From Rhyacichthys aspro (Eukaryota > Chordata > Actinopteri > Gobiiformes > Rhyacichthyidae): DNA of 64,000 nt. A model generated the notes under the pieces. It saw only the letters and a program-made list of their open reading frames with translations. It was not told where the DNA came from and searched no databases. Within the stretch, counting starts at the first letter, position 1, and each line of letters starts with the position of its first letter. The translations under genes and the position numbers were made by a program. Below are positions 34,511 to 49,500 of the stretch, one piece after another. Location of the stretch: the NCBI GenBank assembly GCA_036850595.1, contig CM072166.1, positions 18,372,198-18,436,197 on the forward strand, given 5' to 3'.

Positions 34511-37500
34511 CCAGGGTGCTACCAGCCTGTGGCCGCACAGAAAATGCTGTTAATATCCTTCTTCAAAAAGCAAAGGAGCACTCTGATGACGAAACCTTTC
34601 TGTCGCTACTGAGCGATATTTCTGCAGCACCCAGTGGCAGCATGCCGTATCGGGGTTACACAGTGCTGGGCTCTCAGAGTGACATCAGCGAGGTGCAGCA
34701 GGTGCAGGCCACCCCAAGGCCTCTCTGGTACATCTGCTCAGGTACGGTCTTAAATAGTAACTGTTGAGTTTTCATTTCACTGTCCTTAAAAGAATGCCCT
34801 TTTCCCTATCCTCAAATTAATGCCCTTTCTCTTTGAAATGGAGGTGGAGTGCAGACTCAGGTCCATTAGCATTGGTCCATCTGTTTTGATACATCCTCCT
34901 GTGAAGGACCTGCTTGGTCTCTTTGGTGTACTTATCACTGCACTCTTCACTGCACTGGACCACATAGACCTCATTTGTCTGTTTGTGGGTGGTGATTTTG
35001 TCTTTAGGGTAGACCAGTATTGCCGGGTTTACAGTGAACAAGAATGCTGTGTTTGTAAAAAAAATCTGGACACAGAAACCTAACAGACAAAAGGGAAGGG
35101 TATATTTATCCCTTTTATTGGATAGGATTGGTCAAAAACTGGTCCAGTGGTAGAAACAAAAGTTTGGCAGGGCCAGCCCCAAACCGCACTGGATATATGT
35201 ACACTATAATACTTGGCATGTGACTGTGTGTTTAAGGTATGGGGACCCAGTGGGCAGGTATGGGCCGCAGTCTGATGCAGCTGCCGGACTTCAGGGAGTC
35301 CATACTGCGTTCAGATGTAGCACTGAAGGACACTGGACTGGTTGTGTCTCAGCTGCTCATGGAAGCCAACGATGACACTTTTGAAGACACTATTCATGCT
35401 TTTGTTGGCCTTGCTGCTATACAGGTAACTTGAAGTATACAAGCAGTACTAGATTTATTTATTCAAGTACAGACTGAAATAAGTGACAATTTATATATGA
35501 CATAAGTGATTTTTTTGTTATTTGATATGGCGGGAGCATCATTGTGTTGTAAAAGTTAGATGTACATAATTCTTTTTTTATTCCACATTTTAATGTTTTC
35601 TGTGGGTCTAACTTCTCCTATGAACAAATACTGCAATTTTCCATTTAATATTATGGTCTGATCATTTATTTATGGTATATTATTTTGACTAATAGTCTAT
35701 ACTGGCCTAGGGCTAGACCTATATTTTATTATTAACTTATTAATTCAAACCACTCACAGTAATGTTTAGTGTAAAGTGAGCAGCTTTTATGTTAAAAACC
35801 AATAACTACACAACATGCACTATCCTTTCCCTTTAATACAATTATAATATTAGGTTATGTTTCTTGTAAATTATTCAGTCATAGCATCGTGAGGAAGATG
35901 AAGAGAACAAAGGCAGAGCAGAGGACCAAGTAGTGGAAGTTCAAAAAGGAAGAGTGCTCTGTGGTTTTCAGGGAGGAGTTGAGACACTCGGAGTGGTCAG
36001 GAGGTGCTTCCAGATGATTGGACTACTACAGCTGATGTGATCATGGAGACAGGTCGGAGGTCAGCTAGGAAGAAGTAGGACAGTGAGAGGACTGTGAAAA
36101 GTGAGCTTAAGGTGAAGGCAAAGGTAGAAAATGCCAAATCAAAGGCCCACCTCTCCCTCCTTACAGTCCAACCAAAAGGCATAGGCTTTTGGTTGGACTG
36201 TAATGAGGGAGAGGTGGGCTTATACCAATTGGCAGGGCAGAGGGATAGAGGTGGGAAGGATGTACAGCAGGTTACAAAAGATGAATTCAGGAACGCTTTG
36301 AAGTGGATTATGAGTGGAAAGCCGGTTTGTCCTCAAGAAATGCTGGTGGAGGTCTTGAAGCGTGTAGGAGAGTCAAAAGTGTGCCTGAGACTGGGAGACG
36401 TGTTGTGTTGTAGCATCTATAATGGTATAACGCTGAGGTGCCAGATGATGAAGATATGGGAAAGGGTAGTAGAACCAGTATGGTGCCATGGCAAGAAAAA
36501 CTACAGATGCTGCACTGTGTCTTTGTAGATTTAGAGAAAGCATATGACAGGGTGGCAAGATAGGAGCTGTGGTATTATATGAGGAAGTCTGGAGTGGCAG
36601 ATAAGTATGTTAGAGTGGTGCAGGATATGTACAGTAGGACAGTGGTTAGGTGTGATAGAGGAGTTCACGGTGAAGGTGGGACTGCATCAAACCTCGCCTC
36701 TGAGCCCCTTCTTGTTGCTGTGGTGATGGACAGGCTGACTGTTGAGGTCAGACTAGAATCTCCATGGACTATGATTTTTGCGAATGATATTGTGATCTGT
36801 AGATAGAGCAGGGAGCAGGTGGAGAAAAGTCTAGAAAAGTGGAGGTTTGGATTTGCATTATTCTTTTCCTCAAAACTTTTTACATCTCAGAAACATTTTA
36901 CAGATGTCTATCGACCTTTTATATCCACTGACAATAGATTGATTATAGTATACCTGTTTTAATATGCCCAAACAAAAGCATGTTCACTAAAACTATATGT
37001 GTTGGGTGACTTTTCCAGATTGCACAAATTGACCTGCTGAAAAAACTAGGCCTGAAGCCTGACGGCATTGTCGGACATTCTGTTGGTGAATTGGCCTGTG
37101 GCTATGCTGATGGCTCTCTCAGTCAGAGGGAGGCTGTTTTGGCTGCATACTGGAGGGGCCGCTGCATCAAAGAAGCTGAGCTCCCTCCTGGAGGCATGGC
37201 TGCAGTTGGTAGGCATTCAGCATTTTAAATCTCATGTCTAAGCAGCAACATGGTGGCCACTGATTACAGAATACTGTTTAAGTATTTATTATCCTATTAA
37301 GTAGAGATGCACAATAGTTAACTATAAACTATATAATTAACAATAATTGGAAAAATTGTGTCATTTTAAAACGGCCCAATAAATATTTCATAAATTAATT
37401 AATTAATACATTTAAACTGTTAAGTAGTTCCGATATTACAAGACTCTAGACTGAAACTAAAATGGTCACATATGCAATTTTTTTTGATCAAGTGAAAAAT

Positions 37501-40500
37501 TGAGTGGTTGCATTTGTGGAACTTTTTCTGAAAGCACTGTTTTCTGTTGTTATATGGCCCAGTCAAAACTACACTGTCTGAGTGATGGCTGTTATTACAC
37601 CCAAGTAGAAACAATGTCTGTTGGAAAAGTATGCAGCTGATCACAGCAATGTGATCACCTGCATCACACTGCCTTCCTCCACTGCCTCTGTGCTCTCCTG
37701 CTCCACCGTCCTCCCTTTCATTGACACGGACTACTCATTAATAAGCAAAGTTCTTTCTGGAGATGTTCAAAAAAATGAGATGTTCAGGAACACAGCGTTA
37801 ATAACACAGTTAGCCTCATTGAACATAAAGACCTATGAGACCTTAATACAGCCCATAACATAATGTGCAACTTGTGTTAATGCCCTCCTCAGAAAAGAAT
37901 AGCAACATACTTATGTTTAATCTGCTGCAGAATAATAATAAAATAACAAATATAATAATCAAGGTAAAATACATGGTCTGTCTGTTGTAGCCTGTAACAC
38001 CTGTCCAACACAAGGCCCAGGGGCAAGAGTTGGTCCTCTGCTTTTTATTATTTGCCCAACATAGGATTTATGTTACCACAGTTTACTGACCTGTGTTACG
38101 GGCCAAATTATTTTGTAAAGTGATTAAAAAGGGCTGCATGGAAACATATTCTAGGTTAAGTAATTTGGACATATATTTATTAAACTAACGTTTTTATTGA
38201 AGTGTACAATTATTGGTGGTTGAATCATTGTCAGCCATGAGAAGCACTTAAACAAGTTCATATCGGTGCATCTCTACTATATAGTTTGAGTTTAAGTATA
38301 TTATGGCATGGCATCAACATGCTTCTGTTTGAGTTGATTTCAGAGTTGATTTCAGAGTGAGGGCTTGAACATGACTGTTGCAAACACTGTAAGTGTTAGG
38401 TCTTGCACATTACTAGACTTTAATGACCTTTGAATTATTGCTGAATGACAGCAGAAGCTATGCACCATAGAAACATTATAATGTGAGAAGAGTACTTGGC
38501 CATGTACAGGGAATGGCATTTCTGATCAAATTTATTTGATAACTGTGCTGGCCTCATCAGTGCTATATGATTCAGAACCAAGCATAACATGTAGATAAAT
38601 GTCTTGCATCTCTGTCTTCTCTAGGATTGACCTGGGAGGAGTGTAAGGCTCAGTGTCCTCAGGGGGTGGTCCCAGCCTGTCACAACTCTGAGGACACCGT
38701 CACAATATCTGGACCTCAGGTTATCAACCTTCTCCTTTTACCTTTTTTTCAGATAAACTTGATATACTGCAAATGAAGTGAAATTACAATTTGTTATATG
38801 GTGAACAATACTAGGAAACACCTGATAAATGCTAATGCTAGGACATTTATCCTGCATAGACCCAGCATTATAATATTACAGCAACAGTTTAAACCTAAGA
38901 AAAATAAACCTTCCACTTAACACCCACATTTACATTAGCAGTGAGTCTTAATGTTTCGCCCGGTACTGAGTTTGTCTGGTTGAATATGTAATTAAAACCT
39001 CTATAAATCAGGATTCACATAATTAAAGTGTTTTTTTCTATGATTCATATGAGCTATAAATTAGGCTCATATGTCAATACTCTTTAAAGAATAAACAATA
39101 TTAGATTTACAGCCTGGGTGGCAGCAGAATCTCCCTGTGTACCTACCCTTTACATGGATGAACTGTACTTCTAAACCGCTCCATGTAAAGAAAATACTAG
39201 AACTTAACTTAATTGCATATTTCTGTAGCAGTATGTGAAACCATCTGAATCTCTTTATTTATGAAATAAGATTATTTATTAGCCCTCCTTACTTTTGTAG
39301 ACATTACGTGTTGTATAAATATCTGCTGCTTGAGAAAAGATGTTAATTCATTGCTGGGAGAGAGGTTTAAGTTCCTTTAGTCTCAGCAATTAGAGGGCAA
39401 TAGGTGAACAATAGAGGGCAATAAACTGTGACTCCTTTAAAAGTATCTGGAGCATTAATTCAGTTGGCAGTGTTTATCTTGAATTATAATCAATATGTTC
39501 CTGTATTAGTTTCAGAATGCCTCCTGTCAGGACACACTGTAACCTAGTGTTTATAATGTGTGTATAATGTCAAGAATACAATCCAAAATGGAGACTATAA
39601 CTGACAGTTAGATTGAAAGGACAAACATAGTTATCAAGATAAGTTATAAAGAGAAAGTGAGTGCATTAATCAGCTAAGCTACCCCCCCAGACCAATGTTG
39701 TCATGTTACATGTGTTTTACATATGTTTTGTCTGTTATGGAGTTATGAAAATGAGGTATGTTTTATTAGGAAGCTATCCAGAGATTTGTGCATGAGCTGA
39801 AAGAAAAAGGAGTGTTTGCTAAAGAAGTACGCAGTGCTGGTGTGGCCTTCCATTCGTACTTCATGGCTTCCATTGCTCCGGCCCTACTAGCTGCACTGAA
39901 GAAGGTATAAGTCTATTATTTACTGGAATACACAGTTGTTCCAAAGTATATGACAAATACTTTTTTTTTCTAGGTGATTAAAGAGCCCCGGCTTCGCTCT
40001 GTTCGTTGGGTAAGCACCAGCATCCCTCAGTCTTCGTGGGACTCTGCCCTGGCTATGTACAGTTCAGCTGAGTACCATGTCAACAACCTGGTGAGCCCGG
40101 TGCTGTTCCAAGAGGGCCTCAGCCTGGTGCCCGACAATGCTGTGGTGGTGGAGATTGCCCCTCATGCTTTGCTGCAGGTACACACAGCACAGTCATGACT
40201 GCCTGAAGTCAGAAATGACTTGTTACTTGTTTAGTTATTTTTTCATTATTTCTTCCACAACAAATGCTGTAGATGTTTTAATTTATCAAGCACAGCATTT
40301 CCCTTTCTTTCTTTTTGGTAAATGACAAAATGAAGCTTTGTTGTTATGGTGCGCTTTTTTGATTATCTCTCTTCAATTTGACAGTTGAAACAGCTAAAAG
40401 CAAGCAAGATAAACTAAACTGTGCTGCACATCCTGAAAAAAGGCTTAATTTGAATATCCTAATGATCTATTAATATTGCTAATAGATCCAACCCAATGTT

Positions 40501-43500
40501 GTCCTTTGTTCGTTTTATTTGAATTTTACAATATGACACAGGTGAATAGGTAGCCTATTGTTCATTGTTATTGTTGTTGTTGATTACTCTGTTTCAGGTT
40601 TACATAGACTTTTGCCATATAAAAATAATTAAATAATAATAATTAAAGCCTCTGTGTTTGCTTTCTTCACCCAGGCCATTCTTAAGCGCAGCCTCAAACA
40701 TACTTGTTCAATGGTCCCTCTGATGAAACGGGGCCACAGCAACAACCTTGACTTTTTCCTCTCTAGCATCGGCAAAATCTACATGAACGGGTCAGTCCTC
40801 ATATGTTAGTTAGTTAGTTAGCTAGTTAGTAAGTGTTTTGAAGCAATTTGCAGTCCCTGTCTACCCATCTTTCTTTATTACATAATCAAATGGTATCTTA
40901 CCATTACAGGATCAATGTGGACAGTAATGCCCTGATCCCACAGATCCAGTACCCTGTACCCGTCGGGACACCTTTGATTTCCTCTTTGGTGGAGTGGGAC
41001 CATGCCCAGTCCTGGGACATTCCCAAGGCTGAGGACTTTTCCCATAGCTTAGGAGCATCCAATTCTGCCATCATCTATAACATTGGTGATATATAGCATG
41101 TGTCTTTAAATTTGTCTCTCTCTTTTTTCTATTATCATGTATTATCATGTGACATTTTATTTGTTGTTTGACACCTTTTTTTAAATTAAAAACAGACATT
41201 AACCCGGAGTCCCCAGACTACTACTTACTTGGCCACTGCATTGATGGTCGAGTATTGTTCCCAGCCACAGGTTACCTGGCCTTAGCCTGGCGCACCTTGG
41301 TCAAAAGTCTTGGGCTTGTCCTAGACACGACTCCCATAACATTTGAAGAGGTCACCATCCACAGAGCCACCATACTGCCCACGACTGGTAAGGTATTATT
41401 CAAGATTTCAAACAATTTGACACAGCCAATGAAATAGGGATACAACAATACTCATTATAAAACAGTCCCTGGTGACCATTACAGTAACCCTCGTCAATTT
41501 GTCAATCAAATTGCAGGCTGAATAACTCATTACACAGTGGGTGTCAGAGAGGGTGCTGAGTGGAGAAAGTACTGTTATGCTGGGAGTGCAGTAAAGACTT
41601 TCAGGTTTGCTGTTCTGTAAAATTGTGTAGAGAGTAAAAGTGTAGACAAATACACACAGGGCTACACGATTTTGCCGGGGATGCTAATTTGTGATTGTGT
41701 GGTTGGGAGTGGCCTTTTTAGCGTGTTAAAGTGAAGTTGCTTTAATGGAAAGAGTGCTGTGTGATGTCTATACTGTGTGCTGTGCTGTGTGATCATCTCT
41801 AAAACAGGATCAGGAGCATGGATGTTTATGCACATGTGCACAGTGGAGAAATTAGGAAATATGTGGTGTATATATTCTCTGTATATTTATGCTACTCAAG
41901 TCAGAATCACAAACATGCTTTGTGAACCAGTTTGAATCCTTGAATATCATTCTACCTTTGCATAACTTTGCGGCACAAAGGAGGGACCCACTGAGTCACA
42001 CACTTCTAACCGAAAAGTAAGATGGATATTATGTCTTTGACAAACCCGAGGAGGACGAAACAAAGCCTTACAGTTGATGTGTTGAGGAGGTGTTCAGGCG
42101 GACTTTGGACCTTTGTGCAACACAAAGTGGGATGTTAATGGAATAACGGACCTGTGCTCCATGCGTCTCCTGACATGGAGCTTTTAAGACTTGAAACAAC
42201 TCATGAGGAAGTGAGGAAGTAAGTGAAAAGTAAATAGACTAAACTTATATAACTGATATCTCACAGATGGTTTATTGTGCATGAATTGTTGTAGAAGTTT
42301 TGCCTCTTTCACTTTTTAAGTTCAGCTTCAGTAAAAATAACTGTAGTGGTGGAACCATAACTCACTTTTGTGGTTGTCATAAATATCTGCAGTGATGTTG
42401 CTGGTTCAGTGCTGTTTCTTCCTCAGCCTGACCTGGTTGAAGCCAATGGTTAAGACTTGCTTTCTTTTGGTATAACATTTTGGTTCTATTTGCTGATTTT
42501 GCAAGTTGCAAACTTTGGTAAATCAAGCTGTGTGTCTCATTAAATACTCTAATAATTTACTTACGAACAAATTTTTGCACTGCGAAATGTAAACTCCCTT
42601 AAATACATGGGCAATGAGGCCAGTCGCAAAATCACCTGTTTCCGCGCCTTTCCTAAGATAAACTGTGCTCTGGCCCTTTAGAAAATATTGAAACACAAAA
42701 CCGTATTTTGCGTGATTCTAATTGGAGAAAGTTTTGCTCCTCGTGAATGCACTCAGTGTACTAAAATTTACCTAATGAAACAATAAAATAAAGTCAAAAC
42801 AAAACCAGGAATCAGAAAAAACAAGGGCTAGTTGATTTTAACCTATGGCCACTGTTTTTAGTTTTTTAGTTTGTAGGGTTTTTTTTTTGTTTTTTTGTTT
42901 TTTTTAGGAAATGTTGATCATAATTTTGAGAATTTTGAACATCTTGTAGCATGGGGCAGTACAGCAAAGGCAGCTGTCTTTGGGCCCAGGAGGGGCCCGT
43001 CTGAGAGTAATTGTTGCGACCATAGTGTAATAGTAATAATTACAACCCTCAATTCTAATTACAACCCTCAATTGTAATTTTGATTAACACTTATAAGTCC
43101 CTGGAATGCTCAAACAAAGAATTTACCCACCAGATTCAATCCGGATTTAGCCAAACATGAATAGAAAAGAATCTCCAGAAAGAAGCAACATAAGATGCAG
43201 CATAAATTAAGTATCTACACTAGCTTATGTACTGTAGCAAATGTGCCCTGCTGTTTTACCTCTCAGAGTGTCCTTTGGTCTCGTTTGTTAGGTTCTGTCC
43301 AGCTCGAGGTGCGTCTAATGCCTGCCACCCACAGGTTTGAGGTCTCAGAGAATGGAAATCTGGCTGTCAGCGGTAATACTCCTCACAAGCAACTTCATCT
43401 GGCCCATGTGTTTCATACATTTAGGGCTTTTTTTCTGCCTTTGTCTCCTTCTAGCTTTACTGTTTATTATTTTGTGATTTGTAGGTAAGGTCAGCATTTG

Positions 43501-46500
43501 GGAGGATACTGCAACTGATGCATTGCGTTGTCAGATTGCAACAGCCAATGACAGCGAGAATGATCCCAAAATGAAGCTCAAGGCTCAGGACATCTATAAA
43601 GAACTCCGACTGCGGGGTTATGATTACGGGAAGACCTTCCAAGGGATTTTGGAATCAAACAATGCAGGTGACTGTCATGGGGTTTGGGATCAGGCCAGGT
43701 TCCATTTAAGATTTTTGCTGCACTAACATGGAAACCAGTAGGCAGAAAACTAGAGAGCTGGAAGTTAATTTGCTTTAACAGATTAGAAAAACATGACCAG
43801 TCTTAAAATTGTAAAACTTAAAATAATTTGGAAAAACAGAACTAAACCCCCATTCGCCCATTTGTCATTCCCCACTCTCTTTCACCCCATTTCCTGTCCA
43901 GCTACTGCTCCTATCAATAAAGGCAAAAAAAAAAAAAAGACATCTTTATGTATATATCATATATAAAAAAAATATTTACCATTAGTATAAACAATGACAT
44001 GCCATTAAAACATCACGACTCTCTCTGTGCTTGTTGTAGTTGGCCTTTTAAAGGTGGAATAGAAGATGTTTGCGAACATTCAGACAGCAGCGACTGTTAG
44101 CCAGTTTTTGAATAATGCGCATGCGCAAGACCAGCCGACTTGTTACACAGTTCTTTCCGAGGTCCTGCCTCCAAAACAACACGCACGCGCCAGAGACTAA
44201 CAGACGGCGCTTCACAGCTGACTGGCCCCGATTCTCTCCATACAATGTCACAAACACCAGATAATACTCCCAACTAGCAGTTTTTAATATGACAACAAAA
44301 CATTGAGCCTAAAACTTACCTGTCGAGCAGCGTATTCCTCGCTGTGCCTTCAGCGCTCGCTATCGCTCAAACGATGCACATCTGCCATCTTTTTCCTTTT
44401 CGCAGCCACCTCAAACATAGTCTTTCTTTTACAGTTACCTTCATCAGTGTTCTTCGCAGCCATTGTGTAAAACCTTGCTAACGACAAAAAATCTTAACTA
44501 GATATAAATGTAGCCTGAAGCTAGCGAGGAGTAGCTAGATGAACAAACTAAAGCTAACGGATGGAGCTAACGCTAGTTAAACAGACTGTCCCCCATCTAC
44601 AAAAATAAATAAACAGAAACACTGTAAACAGAATACGGGAACGCGCACGCTTCCGGCCTCACGTAGCAGGAGTGATTGACAGGCTGATTGACCAATAGAA
44701 CACGCGATGAGAGCGTTTTTGATTGGTTAATGTTTTTAAGGCACCACCACTTCTACAATTGACATGTAATAAATTTTATTTTTCAAGACCTCTTATTTTC
44801 CAAAAACAAATGTATAAAATATAACAAAAAAGGTATACAAAAACATCTTCTATTCCACCTTTAATGTGTGCCTGTGTTTTTCAGGAGACAGTGGTAAACT
44901 GCAGTGGACAGGGAACTGGGTGGTCTTCTTGGACACCATGCTGCAGATGATTGTGCTGGGTCTGCCTGGTCGTGGTCTGCGCCTGCCCACCAGGATCCGC
45001 TCAGTCTGTATCGATCCAGTGGCCCATCTGGAGAAGATCTGCAATTATGCTGATGGAATCCAGGGTTTGTTTTTACTCATTTTATTAAGCAAACTGTTTT
45101 AATCACAGCCTGTACTACTTTAATGAACACCATAGATAGTACCATTTTAATTTGTGAAAGGTTTGTGAAGCTCTACAGACAGTCAATACATAACAATAGT
45201 GCTGTGTTTGCCACAAAAATTGTCATCTAAGATTGTTAGCTTTTTGAACCTGGATTTTCTACCCATAGATTACCTTCATGTATACACATGGTTTATTACC
45301 CCCATATTCTTTCACAGCTTCTCTGGGGTCTCATTTTAAAAGAGTGTGTAGGATCTCCATTAAAATATATTCGCGTGAAAGCCAAATGCGCGTAAGCACA
45401 TCTGCTCTATATTCCCCTTTAATCTATATTCCCCCTAAATCCCACCTGCTGTAAAATCATGCACACTCAGCTCTTTATTGCAGTACCTACTGCCACATAC
45501 TGACATGGAGTAGGTTGCTTTTCCATTACTTTGCCACCCACAATAGCAAGTTATTTCCAGTAACAAAATAACTAAATAATAATTTTTGGAACAATGTAGT
45601 AAAATTGGATAATTTCCCACACTTGATGATCTCTCTCAGCATACTAGTGGGCTAAACAGTATTCTGCTTGTTCTAAAGCAGGTTAAAGTAACCTTCTGTT
45701 TCAACATTTTCTCTTCCTTTAGCTGTAAACATCAGTGTAAACCACTGCATTGATGTGATTGTTGCTGGTGGGGTTCAGATCTGTGGGCTGCATGCCACTA
45801 TGGCCCCTCGTCGACAGCAACAGCAGAGCTCCCCAACTCTGGAAAACTTTGGGTTTGTGCCATATATGAAGACGGAGTGCATGCAAGAGGATGAGCAGTT
45901 GGCAGAGCAGCTGAGACTTTGCAAAGGTACTTTATTTGAAGGACTTTTAACAGCTTAGTTGATTAAATAAAATGGTATGACAATATATAGGCAATTAACT
46001 GTACAGTTTTTTTTATTAGTACTAAATATTATGTCTCATTCAAAGTCAAGCTAACTACTAGTCGAACATGGTCAAATTTATCAAAAGAAGCAGTAAAAAC
46101 CGATATATGTTGACACATCAATTTATCTCATCTTTAACCTTGTATAACAGTTTGAATAGTTTTGAGCTCTGTAGATGGTCTAAGATTAAATCTGTTTGAT
46201 ACTGATGTAAATTGAAACTAGTCTGACAAAAAATACATCCATGTTTAGCGAGGTATGTTGAATAGAGAAGACAAAGATGCAGAGAAATACAAAGGGCAAC
46301 AAAAACATTGTTTTTTCAACAGGGTGAAATCTTAAAATGTAATTGTTAAAATAGATGATGTTTCATACGTAAATAATTTAAATTAATGAAATAAGTTGAA
46401 TTTAGCCTCTTGGCGTACACAGTACCACTCTTAAATTGAATTTGACCATGGTTCAGGTTTAATCCACAAGCTGCAGTTGAAGTTGAAGCCTCATGGGGCC

Positions 46501-49500
46501 AAGCTATCTGTCCCTGGACTGGAGGGGGTGTCAGACCTGTCATGCCCACTGCCAAGCCCGGTGCCGTCTGATCCTGGCCTGGTGCGGCTGTTGGCATTGC
46601 TGTGTGGTCTGGAGCTGAATGGGAACCTTCACTCTGAAGTGCAGCAGGTAGTAGACAGTGAGAAGTCTAGTCTGCTCCAGGACCAGTTGCTCCAGGGCCT
46701 ACTCCAGGACCCGGCCTTCAGACACTGCCTGGATACTGCCTTGGAAAACAGCAAACCAGGAAAATTCAAGGTTTTAGAGGTAAGACAGTTGTCTAAAACC
46801 ACAATACATTTAGTGACTATGTAAACACTAATGCATTTCAATTTTCCATCGAGCAGTTCCATGTGGGTCAGGTTGGTATGGTTCAGATTGGTTCAGTTTG
46901 GGTTTGGTGAAGTCTAGGAGTCAGCTATGAAAAAGTGACATCATACAAGAAATTTTTCAGATTTAAATGCATTACAATGAACAAAATTACTGACGTGAAT
47001 GAACACACATTCAGGTCACGCAGGTAGGAACAGCATGCTGGCTCTGAGGTTCTCTGTCATCCAAGTCATCATACACTTAAACAAAATGACTATTTAGAGG
47101 ACTGAGAACCTACACAGATGTCATACAAAAATTTTTAGCCAGTAGCACCGCGTAACTTTTAGCCCCAAAGTATATATTCCACCTCTCATTTATAGGTTCT
47201 TAGACATGAGATTGATAGAATCATGCCTCTGACTGTACCCTCAGCTGGACAGAAACCTCCAATATAAATAATATATAATTCCTGTCAACGGCACGCGCAG
47301 ACATTACACATGCAGAAAAGTGGTTTCAAAAATAAATGACATTTGTAAAATGTTGTAACAACACAGAGAATCTGTAGAAGGGTCTGCACCCTCTTCTGGC
47401 TTAAAGTTATGCAGGGTGCCTTTCATATAGCCACATGTTTAGCAGCTGTCTGTTAAAGCATTTATGAAAGCTTTTACAGAACATTATAAAGAAGACACAT
47501 AATAATTCAGGTGTGTCAGGTTGGATTTACACTTAACCACCATCTGATGACCACTGGATGTTGTTGTTTTTCTCTTAACCATTGGTAGGCATTCTCCGAT
47601 GAGGGCCAGCTGTTCTCTCGTGCATTAGGCCTACTGAACATTCAGCCCATGTTACAAGTGGACTACACTACCACAGCAGCCCACCTGGACTTTCTGACCC
47701 CCTACAAGGAGACTCTGGAGGAACTGGGAGTGAGCTCTGCTCAGTGGGACCCTCGGACAGACCCTGCTCCTGGGGGCGCTACAGGAGCAGCTGACCTGGT
47801 GCTCTGTAATCATGTCTTGCCTTTTCAAATCAAACCGCAACAAGTTATAGCAAATCTGGCTTCTGGGACTAGACCAGGTGGATTTGTTCTTCTGCATGTC
47901 CTACTGAAGGGGGACACTCTAGGAGAAACCCTTGCCTTTCTGTGTAATGCTGCTCAAAGCAGCCCTCAGCATGGATTGCTCACACAGGTCAGTGAGGACA
48001 CCATTATTTATTACCTCCATTCTAAAGGTTTGATACAAGGTTCCATTTATAAACTGGTTAAACTGTGATCCAGGTTAAACTTTCTGAATAGATTCAGTAA
48101 AACAGTCAATGTATTTTCATTTAAATATCATTTTACAAAACTCTAAAACAGTAGTTTTACTTATCTCTATCTAACTAATTAGCACTAATCTAAGAATATA
48201 ATCTGATTAAATTAAAGCTTGTTTGTGCAACTGAAGAATTTTTAGGTTTACATAATCCTGTCATGGATAAAGTGGCAGTTCTTGTGTGTAACAGTTCTTG
48301 TGGTGAATAATGTTTTGCAGTCTGAATGGGAAAAGGTTTTCAGTGACGCCTCCCTCAACTTGGTCAGTGTCAGGAAGTCCTGTTACGGTTCAGCCTTGTT
48401 TCTCTGCCGCCACCGCTCTCCGGTCACAGAGCCTGTGTTTCTGTCTGTGGACAACACCAGCTATAGCTGGGTGGAAACACTCAAAGTAAGTTACATTTTA
48501 TCAAATGCATTTTGGCCGGTTTGTGAGGAAGGAGTGGTACCACCAAAAAAGGGTTCACATCCAGCTGAGCTAGTTTTTTGAGGAGAATGTGTGGCTGGAT
48601 TGAATAAAAAACTGAACTGAAATCAATAAAAAGCAACCTGGCAGCACTTTCAAGGTGTTTTAGAGCAAGATACATTAAAAAGCATTATTATCTCTATAGT
48701 TATGATTTGTGTAAAGTTTTATATAACATTATAATTTTTTCCTGCAGTCTGTGCTGTCTGAGCAATCAGACCGTCCTGTTTGGCTGACTGCCTCTCAACC
48801 CCACTGTGGTGTAATAGGAATGGTCAACTGTCTACGGCAAGAACCAGGTGGCAGTCGGATACGGTATGAGCTGTTCTTCTCCATGTCTGCCAGAGCACCA
48901 CAGTGTTACTGGTTTGAATAAATACACTTAATTTATCTATTATTTCTTATGTGTTTCTATCTTTTAAGATGAAGTGATTTTTATGACTTTTCTCTTTTGC
49001 GTTTCTAGCTGTGCTTTTATATCCAATCTTAATGAGTCTTCAGTTGCACTGCGCCTTCATCCATCTGATAAATCCATGCAGTTGTTGCTGGAGCAAGATC
49101 TGGTAATGAATGTTTTCAGAGATGGACAGTGGGGGGCCTTTAGACACCAGCTCATCACTAATGGTACGCAACGTCACCAATAAAAACATACCATTTGTAA
49201 TAGTCTTTGACTTACATGACTGTTGTTGGTGTTTTTGTGGCGTTAAGCTCGGACCGAAAAGTTGACAGAAGAGGCTTATGTCAATGTGCTGACTCGAGGC
49301 GACCTGTCATCCCTGCGCTGGATTGCCTCTCCCCTGAGGCATTTTACAACCAACAATCCCAACTCTGAGCTGTGCAATGTCTTCTACAGCTCGCTCAACT
49401 TCAGAGACATAATGTTAGCAACAGGCAAACTGCCCCCAGATGCAATTCCTGGTATGGGTTTGAGGGCACCTGTTATATATAAACTGAGAGATTAAACTGA

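Larger units (their letters stand above)
34511..41060 (+). other. fasn: FASN linker and malonyl/acetyl transferase (MAT)
   Basis: Residues from about 410 to 850, late exon 9 to exon 16. MAT loads acetyl and malonyl groups onto ACP. GMGTQWAGMG opens the domain (exon 10). The nucleophile is Ser581 in GHSVGE (exon 11) and the catalytic His is His683 in VAFHSYFM (exon 13), matching human numbering exactly. Human has GHSLGE, so Leu is Val here. Confidence 0.95.
41061..45926 (+). other. fasn: FASN dehydratase (DH) domain
   Basis: Residues from about 860 to 1110, exons 16-21. The double hot-dog fold removes water from the beta-hydroxyacyl-ACP. The catalytic dyad is His879 in LGHCIDGRVLFPATGY (exon 17) and Asp1034 in VVFLDTML (exon 20). 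Each is one residue later than in human FASN. The domain is split by the 1.9-kb intron 17 and by intron 19, which carries a piggyBac-like element. Confidence 0.93.
45927..49163 (+). other. fasn: FASN pseudo-methyltransferase and pseudo-KR region
   Basis: Residues from about 1120 to 1531, exons 22-26. In animal FAS this is the structural remnant of a C-methyltransferase plus a truncated, non-catalytic KR half that supports the real KR. It diverges more from the human protein as I recall it than the other domains do. Recognisable landmarks are ADLVLCNHVLP (exon 23), GSALFLCRHR (exon 24) and LVMNVFRDGQWGAFRHQL (exon 26). Confidence 0.85.
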
